Shown piece by piece: positions 1 to 5,290 of a DNA stretch of 8,015 nt (the first letter of the stretch is position 1; the number at the start of each line of letters is the position of its first letter). Both the position numbers and the translations under genes were made by a program. This DNA comes from DAIRVC01 sp036803025 (lineage in GTDB: Bacteria > Chloroflexota > Anaerolineae > Anaerolineales > E44-bin32), in contig DAIRVC010000128.1 of the NCBI GenBank assembly GCA_036803025.1, positions 1-8,015 on the forward strand, given 5' to 3'. The notes beneath the pieces were generated by a model. It was not told where the DNA came from. It was given only the letters and a program-made list of their open reading frames with translations, and ran no database searches.

Positions 1-1296
1 TCGACACCTCCGCTGGCCGCGGTGCGCGCAACGGTCGATCGGTTCCTCGACTACTACGCCAGCGTCCATCGCGGCACCGGCTTCAAATCACGCCTCTCGA
101 CCGAGGCCTACGAGACCGCCCGGCGGCGGACGATGCGCTTCGTCGGCGCAGATGCCGGCGGACACACCTGCCTGTTCGCCAAGAACACGACCGAGTGCAT
201 CAACAAGCTCGCCCGCCGGCTGCCCCTCGAAGCCGACGACATCGTGCTGACGACGGAGATGGAGCATCATTCCAACGATCTGCCCTTCCGCGGCGCGGGC
301 CGGGTGGAGCACGTCGGCCTGCTGGCAGATGGACGGCTCGATGAGGACGATTTCGACCGCCGGCTGGCGCGGGCACGCGGGCGCGTGCGCCTGGTCGCCG
401 TCACCGGCGCCAGCAACGTCACCGGGTTCCTCAACCCGATCCAGCGACTGGCCGAGAAGGCCCACGCCGCCGGTGCGCTGATCCTGGTCGACTGCGCGCA
501 GCTGGCCCCGCATCGCGCCATCCGCATCGGCGCGCCGGGCGAGCCGCAGACCTTCGACTTCATCGCCTTCTCGGCCCACAAGCTGTACGCACCCTACGGC
601 ACCGGCGCCCTGGTCGGGCGCCGGGATGCATTCGAGCACGGCGACCCCGATCAGCGCGGCGGGGGCACCGTCGAAATCGTCACGCTGGACGAGGTCGTTT
701 GGGCGGGACTGCCCGACCGCGAGGAGGCCGGCAGCCCGAACGTCGTCGGCGCGGTCGCCTTGGGCGCGGCCACTGAGGAGCTTTCGCAGATCGGGATGGC
801 GGCGGTGGCGGCACACGAAGCCCGCCTGACCGCCCACGCCCTTGAGCGCCTGGGTTCTGTCCCGGGCCTGCGCATTTTCGGCGACAGCGACCCGTCCCGC
901 GCCGCCGACCGGCTGGGCGTGATCCCCCTCCAAATCGACGGCCTGTCGCACTTCCTGGTGGCGGCCGTCCTCGGTTATGAGCACGGCATCGGCGTGCGCA
1001 GTGGCTGTTTCTGCGCTCACCCGTATGTCCTGCACTTGTTGGGGCTCAGTCCGGACGAGGCGGGCGCCGTGCGTGACCGCATGTTGGCCGGCGATCGGCG
1101 TGAGATGCCGGGCATGGTGCGGGTCAGCTTCGGCCTGTACAACACGCTGGAGGAGATCGATGCGCTGGTCGAGGCCCTGCAGCGCATCGCGCGAGGCGAG
1201 TACCGGGGCGACTACCGGCAGGTCACCTCGACCGGCGAATTCGTTCCGCTCGAATGGGATCCGGCGAACACCGGGGATTACCCGTTCCTGGACTAG
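1..1296 (+). CDS. Class V aminotransferase / cysteine desulfurase-like PLP enzyme, 5' end outside window
   Basis: This is a PLP-dependent enzyme of the aminotransferase class V family, close to group II (SufS/CsdA-like) cysteine desulfurases. The frame is open to base 1 and the residues before the first internal GTG (base 22) read STPPLAAV, which matches the N-terminal 'D.A.T.P.P...V' segment of the family, so the true start lies upstream. Counting from the GTG at 22, I see the His of MEHHSN (about 82-83) that stacks on PLP, the SNVTG loop (131-135), the PLP-contacting Asp and Gln in VDCAQ (157, 160), the Schiff-base Lys in SAHK (187, bases 580-582) and the active-loop cysteines in RSGCFCAHP (329 and 331). 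C331 aligns with the SufS catalytic Cys. A C-terminal tail of about 35 residues ends in DYPFLD. Desulfurase, selenocysteine lyase or another class V activity cannot be separated from sequence alone. It converges on rnpB. Confidence 0.9.
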   Translation, partial: STPPLAAVRATVDRFLDYYASVHRGTGFKSRLSTEAYETARRRTMRFVGADAGGHTCLFAKNTTECINKLARRLPLEADDIVLTTEMEHHSNDLPFRGAGRVEHVGLLADGRLDEDDFDRRLARARGRVRLVAVTGASNVTGFLNPIQRLAEKAHAAGALILVDCAQLAPHRAIRIGAPGEPQTFDFIAFSAHKLYAPYGTGALVGRRDAFEHGDPDQRGGGTVEIVTLDEVVWAGLPDREEAGSPNVVGAVALGAATEELSQIGMAAVAAHEARLTAHALERLGSVPGLRIFGDSDPSRAADRLGVIPLQIDGLSHFLVAAVLGYEHGIGVRSGCFCAHPYVLHLLGLSPDEAGAVRDRMLAGDRREMPGMVRVSFGLYNTLEEIDALVEALQRIARGEYRGDYRQVTSTGEFVPLEWDPANTGDYPFLD

Positions 1297-1308
1297 CTGA
1301 ACGCGAAA

Positions 1309-1331
1309 CCCCGGAAGGGTTCCTTCCGGGG
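1309..1331 (-). terminator. Hairpin terminator, mainly for rnpB
   Basis: A perfect 10-bp stem (CCCCGGAAGG / CCTTCCGGGG) with a 3-nt loop lies between the aminotransferase stop and the rnpB 3' end. On the minus strand it is followed by TTTCGCG, a weak T tract; on the plus strand it is followed by CTGCAGCC, so intrinsic termination there is less likely. It sits directly after the P1 helix of rnpB, as expected for the end of that transcript. Confidence 0.65.
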
Positions 1332-1335
1332 CTGC

Positions 1336-1751
1336 AGCCGGGGCCGGCCTATAAGCCGCGTTCTGTCCGCGTTGGCGGGTGGTTTACGGGAAGACCCTTC
1401 ATCCCACCCGCCGGCGCGGGGCGATCATCTCTCTCGGCTCGCGCGTCGCCGCGCGGCTCCAGCAGCCTACCCGGGGCTCAAGGAGGACGAGCAGCCCCCC
1501 GCCCGTTGCCGGGCATCGCCCCTGCTTGGCCTTGCTCCCGGTGGGGGTTGCCTGGCCGTCGGCATTGCTGCCGACGCCGGTGGTCTCTTACACCACCTTT
1601 TCACCCTGACCCCGGAACGCGTCCGGGGCGGTCCTTTTCTGTGGCCCTATCCGCGGGTCTCCCCGCCCGGGTGTTGCCCGGCACCGTGCTCGGCGGAGCG
1701 CGGACTTTCCTCGGGCGGCGAACCGCCCGCGATCGCCCGGCCGACCCCAGC
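1336..1751 (-). ncRNA. rnpB: RNase P RNA, bacterial class A
   Basis: This is the catalytic RNA of RNase P, which cuts 5' leaders from pre-tRNAs. Reading the minus strand, conserved elements appear in the right order: GAGGAAAGTCCG (1712-1701, P4 5' strand region), a segment around 1604-1578 with GTGAAAAGGTGGTGTAAGAG (CR-II/III, P7-P10), CACCGGGAGCAAGGCCAAG (1543-1525), GGGTAGGCTGCTGGAGC (1472-1456, P15/L15 region that binds the tRNA CCA end) and ACAGAACGCGGCTTATAGG (1366-1348, CR-V and P4 3' strand). The ends are set by a long P1 helix: GCTGGGGTCGGCC at the 5' end pairs, with G-U wobbles, to GGCCGGCCCCGGC at the 3' end. Length is about 415 nt. It has its own promoter just upstream and a hairpin terminator just downstream. 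End positions are good to a few bases. Translated frames across this RNA are not genes. Confidence 0.97.
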
Positions 1752-1758
1752 CGACCTC

Positions 1759-1787
1759 ATCATACCGGGGCAGCTGCAGGGCGTCAA
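1759..1787 (-). promoter_or_regulatory. Sigma70 promoter of rnpB
   Basis: On the minus strand TTGACG (1787-1782) is followed after exactly 17 nt by TATGAT (1764-1759). Each hexamer is one mismatch from consensus. Transcription would begin near 1752, which coincides with the 5' strand of the RNase P P1 helix. Strength fits a highly expressed stable RNA. Confidence 0.85.
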
Positions 1788-1831
1788 CTGCGATTGCCGG
1801 CCGCACTAATGTTCCTCTGACGCTACTCCTC

Positions 1832-1860
1832 TTGTCTTCTGACTCTGCGGCCGCTATAAT
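1832..1860 (+). promoter_or_regulatory. Sigma70 promoter of the FmdB-family gene
   Basis: TTGTCT (1832-1837), a 17-nt spacer and a perfect TATAAT (1855-1860). Transcription would begin near 1867, leaving a short leader of about 16 nt that contains GGGAG (1869-1873) 9 nt before the ATG at 1883. It is back to back with the rnpB promoter: the two -35 boxes are 44 bp apart. Confidence 0.75.
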
Positions 1861-1882
1861 TCCTCAGCGGGAGTGGTAGGGC

Positions 1883-2176
1883 ATGCCCATCTATACGTAT
1901 CGCTGCGACAACTGCGGCGTCCAATTCGACCGACATCAGCATTTCGAGGAGCCGACCCTGGTCCGCTGCCCGGAGTGCGAGCACGACGCCTTGCGCAAGC
2001 TCTTCCTGCCGGTGGGCATCGTCTTCAAAGGCTCGGGCTTCTACGCCACCGATCACCGCTCCCCTTCGGGGCAGAGCTCCGCCAAGAAGGCTGAGAAAGC
2101 GGAGAAAGCGGAATCGACCCCATCCAGCGAGAAGGCCGACAGCAAAGCCTCAGCCGCCGAGACCAAAACCGACTAG
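1883..2176 (+). CDS. FmdB-family zinc-ribbon protein
   Basis: A 97-residue protein of the FmdB/CxxC regulatory family (putative regulatory small zinc ribbon). It begins MPIYTYRCDNCG, the family signature, with four zinc-ligand cysteines C8-x2-C11 and C29-x2-C32, followed by the LPVGIVFKGSGFYATDHR segment (about 42-60) typical of the family. Residues from about 66 to the end form a low-complexity Lys/Glu/Ala/Ser tail with KAEKAEKAE repeats, probably disordered and often found in longer family members. The family name comes from a gene near formamidase in Methylophilus; the molecular role is not established, so regulator status is only a family label. The ATG at 1883 is supported by GGGAG 9 nt upstream and a promoter right before it. 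It appears monocistronic, ending in the hairpin at 2202-2224. Confidence 0.92.
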   Translation: MPIYTYRCDNCGVQFDRHQHFEEPTLVRCPECEHDALRKLFLPVGIVFKGSGFYATDHRSPSGQSSAKKAEKAEKAESTPSSEKADSKASAAETKTD

Positions 2177-2201
2177 CGTGTGTGGGCTGCTGAGAAACGA
2201 C

Positions 2202-2224
2202 AAGAGCCGGGTCGCCCGGCTCTT
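2202..2224. terminator. Hairpin terminator shared by converging genes
   Basis: Perfect 10-bp inverted repeat AAGAGCCGGG / CCCGGCTCTT with a TCG loop, placed between the stops of the FmdB gene (2176) and the small minus-strand gene (2242). On the plus strand it is followed by CTGATTCG, on the minus strand by GTCGTTTC; the stem itself ends in CTCTT on either strand. Position and symmetry suggest bidirectional termination, although T tracts are short. Confidence 0.7.
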
Positions 2225-2241
2225 CTGATTCGTGTGCCGAC

Positions 2242-2547
2242 CTACATCTGGAATCGTGTTGCCGCCTCGACGACCCGCCACTCGAAGTTGGTGACGAACT
2301 CCATCAGGCGATCGCGCAGGCCTGCCCACTCACTCGACGCCAGCGCAGCCTGCATCTTCGCGTAGCTCTCGGCCACGAGGCCGGTCAAGATCTGCGGCCG
2401 CTTGCCATATGACGTCAGCCACGCATCGGAGGGCTCGATCCCCAGCTGCTGGATGCCGGGCACAAACTCCCGGACGACGAACTCGAAGTACTCCTGTTCG
2501 CGTCCGGGAACGATGTCCCATGTCATGAGCAGCTTGACCGGCGCCAT
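2242..2547 (-). CDS. Small conserved-looking protein, possible dimeric alpha/beta-barrel (NIPSNAP/ABM-like)
   Basis: A 101-residue protein with no signal peptide or membrane segment. It begins MAPVKLLMTWDIVPGREQEYFEFVVREFVPG, i.e. a short beta strand, a 'xPGREQEY' turn and an amphipathic helix, the pattern seen at the start of ferredoxin-like dimeric alpha/beta-barrel proteins such as NIPSNAP and ABM families. The C-terminal half (SSEWAGLRDRLMEFVTNFEWRVV, about 71-93) looks like a helix with a final strand. The fold assignment is inference and no catalytic residue can be named. It is the second gene of an operon, 31 bp downstream of the MBL-fold gene, with GGAGG (2552-2556) 4 nt before the ATG. 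Its stop faces the shared hairpin. Function unknown; a partner or small-molecule binding role alongside the MBL protein is possible. Confidence 0.82.
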   Translation of the reverse strand: MAPVKLLMTWDIVPGREQEYFEFVVREFVPGIQQLGIEPSDAWLTSYGKRPQILTGLVAESYAKMQAALASSEWAGLRDRLMEFVTNFEWRVVEAATRFQM

Positions 2548-2578
2548 CCTGCCTCCCGCCAGCCGGGCGCGCAGCGCC

Positions 2579-3220
2579 TCAGCCGGCCGGTTCGAGAACG
2601 ACCACCTGGGTCTCGTCGCCCAGATCGCTCTTGGTCGCCTTCAGCATCGGAAGTGGATCGACCTTGCCGATACCCATCTCCGAAAGGAAGCGGGTGACTG
2701 CGCCCAGCTTGAGATCGAGCTTGCCGGTCTTGTAGTGCATCGGCACGACGATCGACGGCTCGATCAGGCTGATGACCTCGGCCGCCTGGGATGGAGACAG
2801 CGCCGACCCGCCGCCGACCGGGACGAGCGCAACGTCGACGGTGCCGAGGTCCTCGATCTGCGCTTGTGTCGGGACGTGATCCAGATCGCCCAGATGCGCG
2901 ACCGTGAAGCCCTCGTAGTCGATAACGTAGAGGGTGTTGGCGGAGAGGGCGCCTTTCTTGCCCTTGGCGCCGCCCATGGGGATCCCGGTGATGAATACGC
3001 CGCCGATCTCGTACTCGCCCGGCCCGGCCACCACGCGCCGCTCGACCTTCACGCCGGCCAGGTGATTGTGCCCGGGAGCATCATGGCTGATGGTGACCAC
3101 ATCCGCCTTGAGCTTGAGCGTAGGCAGGCCGACGGTTGGCCCGTAGGGGTCGGTGACCACGCTGGCCAGTCCGCGCTCCGAGAGCCGGAAGCACGACAGG
3201 CCATACCAGACGATTTCCAT
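2579..3220 (-). CDS. MBL-fold protein (COG2220/UlaG-like) with an atypical metal motif
   Basis: A 213-residue metallo-beta-lactamase-fold protein resembling the COG2220 (UlaG/YtkL-like hydrolase) group. Visible elements: N-terminal strand MEIVWYGLSCFRL, a conserved TDPY (D24) turn, the motif ISHDAPGHNH (H46, H51, H53), GPGEYEIGGVFITGI (about 66-80), AHLGD (H109, D112) and VVPMHY (H162). Normal family members carry HxHxDH; here the second His and the Asp are replaced (A48, G50) and the usual GHSCF His is Leu8, so metal binding and hydrolase activity are uncertain. I chose the ATG at 3220 because it has AGGAGG (3225-3230) just upstream and starts at the first strand; the open frame continues to 3511 but would add an Arg-rich segment lying over the promoter and the divergent gene. 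First gene of a two-gene operon. Cytoplasmic; substrate unknown. Confidence 0.9.
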   Translation of the reverse strand: MEIVWYGLSCFRLSERGLASVVTDPYGPTVGLPTLKLKADVVTISHDAPGHNHLAGVKVERRVVAGPGEYEIGGVFITGIPMGGAKGKKGALSANTLYVIDYEGFTVAHLGDLDHVPTQAQIEDLGTVDVALVPVGGGSALSPSQAAEVISLIEPSIVVPMHYKTGKLDLKLGAVTRFLSEMGIGKVDPLPMLKATKSDLGDETQVVVLEPAG

Positions 3221-3224
3221 GCAC

Positions 3225-3230
3225 CCTCCT
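3225..3230 (-). promoter_or_regulatory. Ribosome binding site that sets the MBL-fold start
   Basis: Minus-strand AGGAGG lies 4 nt before the ATG at 3220-3218. It is a perfect Shine-Dalgarno core and lies downstream of the predicted transcription start, so it favours this ATG over earlier in-frame codons. Confidence 0.8.
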
Positions 3231-3244
3231 GCAGGACGGCCGGG

Positions 3245-3273
3245 ATTATACCTGATCGGCCCCTCTCGGCCAA
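3245..3273 (-). promoter_or_regulatory. Promoter of the MBL-fold operon
   Basis: Minus strand TTGGCC (3273-3268), 17-nt spacer, perfect TATAAT (3250-3245). Transcription would start near 3238, giving a leader of about 18 nt with the AGGAGG site. The -35 box is only 6 bp from the -10 box of the opposite promoter (3280-3285), so the two divergent promoters probably compete for polymerase. Confidence 0.7.
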
Positions 3274-3279
3274 AGCCCG

Positions 3280-3285
3280 TATAAT
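3280..3285 (+). promoter_or_regulatory. -10 element for the divergent gene at 3295; probable leaderless transcript
   Basis: A perfect TATAAT on the plus strand lies 9 nt before the ATG at 3295. With a normal -10 to start distance, transcription would begin at about 3292-3293, leaving at most 2-3 nt of leader. There is no Shine-Dalgarno sequence before this ATG, which fits leaderless initiation. No convincing -35 hexamer is found at 16-18 nt, so strength is uncertain. Confidence 0.5.
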
Positions 3286-3294
3286 CGCCGCGAC

Positions 3295-4071
3295 ATGGAG
3301 ACCCTGCCTGAGGGACTGGCCGCGTACAGGATCGGCGGGGGAACGGTCGAGGCCTGCGGCCCGGCCTGCGTGCGGCTGACCATTCCGCCGCTGGCGGGCG
3401 GATACGCCGACGCGCAGATCGACGACACGCAGCGACTGCCGCGCGCCCGCTTCCGAGGACGGCCGCCGATGCGCATGCGCTTGAGAGCGCGGGCCTCCCG
3501 TCGAGCTCCATGGGGGACGCTCGGATTCGGCTTGTGGAACGACCCCTTTACCGTTTCCATCGGCCAGGGCGGCGCCGCGCGGCGCCTCCCGGCCTCCCCG
3601 CAAGCGCTGTGGTTCTTCTACGGTTCCCCACCGAACGACCTGGCCTTCACGGCGGGCGCCCCCGGCGCGGGGTGGAAAGCGGTCAGCCTGCGCTCCCCAT
3701 CCGTTCCCGGCCTGGTGCTCGCACCGGCCGCGTTGGCCGCGCTGGCGCTATCCAGGCTGCCGGGCCTGGCTTCCCCCGCCGTCCAACTCGCGCGCCGCGC
3801 GGTCACCGCCGCCGAGACCGATCTCCCGGCTGCGCTGGACGAATGGCACACGTACAGCCTCAGCTGGCACCACTGTGAAGCCGTGTTCGCCGTCGATGAT
3901 TCGGTTGTCCTGGTCGCCGCACAACCGCCGACGGCGCGGCTTGGCTTCGTCGCCTGGATTGACAACCAATTCGCGGCGCTGTCGACGGACACCGGGTTCC
4001 GGTTTGGTCTGATCCCCACGGCCGAGGCGCAGTCCCTCGAGATTCGGGATCTCGAACTCGAGTACCTGTGA
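3295..4071 (+). CDS. Uncharacterised protein, possible concanavalin A-like (GH16/LamG-type) beta-sandwich
   Basis: A 258-residue protein I do not recognise as a named family. Features hinting at a concanavalin A-like lectin/glucanase fold: GTLGFGLWNDPF (about 74-85), and EWHTYSLSW...AVFAVDDSVV (about 183-205), the usual 'W-H-x-Y-x-x-x-W-x-x-x-x-x-x-F-x-V-D' pattern of GH16-like and laminin-G-like sandwiches, then a final strand LEIRDLELEYL. The GH16 catalytic ExDxxE motif is absent, so a binding or non-catalytic role is more likely. A hydrophobic Ala/Leu-rich stretch (about 136-168) could be an insert helix rather than a true membrane segment. No signal peptide is evident. The ATG at 3295 is chosen because it directly follows a TATAAT at leaderless distance. 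The stop overlaps the start of the HAD gene (TGATG), so the two are probably translationally coupled and functionally related. Confidence 0.72.
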   Translation: METLPEGLAAYRIGGGTVEACGPACVRLTIPPLAGGYADAQIDDTQRLPRARFRGRPPMRMRLRARASRRAPWGTLGFGLWNDPFTVSIGQGGAARRLPASPQALWFFYGSPPNDLAFTAGAPGAGWKAVSLRSPSVPGLVLAPAALAALALSRLPGLASPAVQLARRAVTAAETDLPAALDEWHTYSLSWHHCEAVFAVDDSVVLVAAQPPTARLGFVAWIDNQFAALSTDTGFRFGLIPTAEAQSLEIRDLELEYL

Positions 4072-4379
4072 TGGCGCGGCCGGACATCGAGCGCCCGGTG
4101 CGGCGCGCCGCCCGCCGCCGCGCGCACCCCACGCAGATTCTGCTCTTCGACCTGGACGGCGTCCTGGTGCAATCGGGCGGCTATCATGCCTCGCTGCGGG
4201 AAGTCGTGCGTCTGGCGGGACGGGCTCTGGGCTTCCCCAAGGCGGAGCTCCCCGCCTCAGCCATCGCGCTCTTCGAGGCGTTCAGGAAGAAAGAGGACGT
4301 GAAGCAGGCGGTGTCACCGCTGAGTGGGACTCGAGTGCCTGCTGCGTTGCCCTTCTCCTGCGCAGCGCCTGGCAGGTGA
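4071..4379 (+). pseudogene. HAD-superfamily hydrolase, N-terminal piece (frameshifted)
   Basis: The first part of a HAD-superfamily gene. After a basic N-terminal stretch of about 20 residues comes ILLFDLDGVLVQ, HAD motif I with nucleophile and acid/base Asp (D27 and D29 counting from the ATG at 4071), then helical cap sequence up to LFEAFRKKED. From about 4313 the frame-0 protein turns into unrelated residues (SPLSGTRVPAAL) and stops at 4377-4379. The reading frame one base earlier instead gives VTAEWDSSACCVALLL, which resembles the 'GITSEWD' segment of HAD proteins with this kind of cap, and continues without a stop into the piece starting at 4376. The ATG overlaps the previous stop (TGATG); a GTG at 4068 is also in frame. 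No Shine-Dalgarno is visible, consistent with reinitiation after the upstream gene. Either a real lesion or a single-base sequence error. Confidence 0.72.
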
Positions 4380-5290
4380 ACCCGGGATGCGCGTGGCCCA
4401 ATTCCCCCCCTTTGCCGGACTGCCCCGGCCATGACCTCCCCGCTCCCGATTTCGAGGCGTTCGCGCGCCGGTTACTGGTCTGCGGCGACGATGGGCTTCC
4501 GATCCCGGCCCGGCTTGAGGCGGCGCTATCTGAGGGATCCCAGCGCGATCCGCTGTCCCAGTCCGGCGTACTTGCCGGGCTCGTTCGCTCCGCGCGAGAT
4601 GTTAAGGGCTCGCTGACCCACCAGCTGATCCAGGAGTTCAACCTCGGCAGCGCGCGCTTCGCCGCGCTCTACGGCCTCCCGCCCTGCCTGGACACTCCCA
4701 GTCTGCTGGAGACCGAAGATCGACCGGCCCTCGATGATGCCGGTCGGCGCGGACTCAGGCGGTGGTTGGTGCGCCCCGGGCATGGCGCCGCAGTCTTCAC
4801 CATCCGCCCCTCCCTGCCGGCGGACGGCTCCTTCGGACTGCCCGAGGCTGAGATGGGCCTGCAGAGCGCGGGGCTTCCGGAGCTGCCCGTGATCGGCATG
4901 GGGCCGCTGAGTTGGCTGAGCGACAAGAGGGGCGAGGGACTGCAGGCATTCCTGAAGCCCTCTCCAGTGCACGCGTTGGCCGCACTCCGTCTGGCCGCGG
5001 GCGATCCGGTCGAACAGGCCGTCGACGCAGCCGCCCGGCTGGTGCTGGATGGGAACAGCCACGGCTGGGATGTGCTCGACGGCGCGCGGGTGTGGGTCTT
5101 CGAAGACAGCGCGCGCGGCATGCTCAGTGCCATCGATGCCGCCGGGCGGCTGCAGGCCGCTGGGGTGGAGGTACACCTCACCTTGATCGGGGTGACGGAA
5201 TCGCCGGAGAAGGCCGAGGCCTTGTCGGCCCTCGGGGCCCGCGTGGTCCCCACGCTTCAGGACGGGATTCGAGAGGGCCCGGGCCTATAA
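4376..5290 (+). pseudogene. HAD-superfamily hydrolase, C-terminal piece (continues the frameshifted gene)
   Basis: The remainder of the HAD gene in the -1 frame; the frame is open upstream to at least the 4280s but offers no start before the GTG at 4376, which overlaps the stop of the N-terminal piece. Counting from 4376: AVFTIRPSLP (about 139-148) carries the motif II Thr (T142), FLKPSPVHAL (192-201) the motif III Lys (K194), and VWVFEDSARGM (239-249) the motif IV acidic pair (E243, D244). Together with motif I in the first piece all four HAD signatures are present, so the intact gene would encode an active-looking phosphatase-type enzyme of roughly 405 residues. That is long for the superfamily (usually 200-300), with the large insert between motifs I and II probably forming a cap. 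Substrate unknown. Its last 6 bases overlap the tail of the converging dehydrogenase gene. Confidence 0.8.

Noticed and set aside
88..1035. A 315-codon minus-strand frame inside the aminotransferase
   Set aside because: It mirrors the codons of a well-supported PLP enzyme; no independent motif or start signal.
1254..1820. Plus-strand open frames of 145-188 codons between the aminotransferase and the FmdB gene
   Set aside because: They lie over the RNase P RNA, have no family resemblance and are a by-product of high GC content.
2402..3379. A 325-codon plus-strand frame
   Set aside because: It is antisense to the MBL-fold and small-protein genes, which have recognisable motifs, ribosome sites and a promoter; the plus frame shows no recognisable domain.
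3221..3511. N-terminal extension of the MBL-fold protein
   Set aside because: The in-frame extension is Arg/Ala-rich, covers the promoter and the divergent gene, and the AGGAGG site sits right before the internal ATG at 3220.
4281..4300. Programmed -1 frameshifting in the HAD gene
   Set aside because: The A-rich stretch AGG AAG AAA GAG does not give an X-XXY-YYZ slippery site in the correct phase and I see no clear stimulator; a sequence error or mutation explains it more simply.
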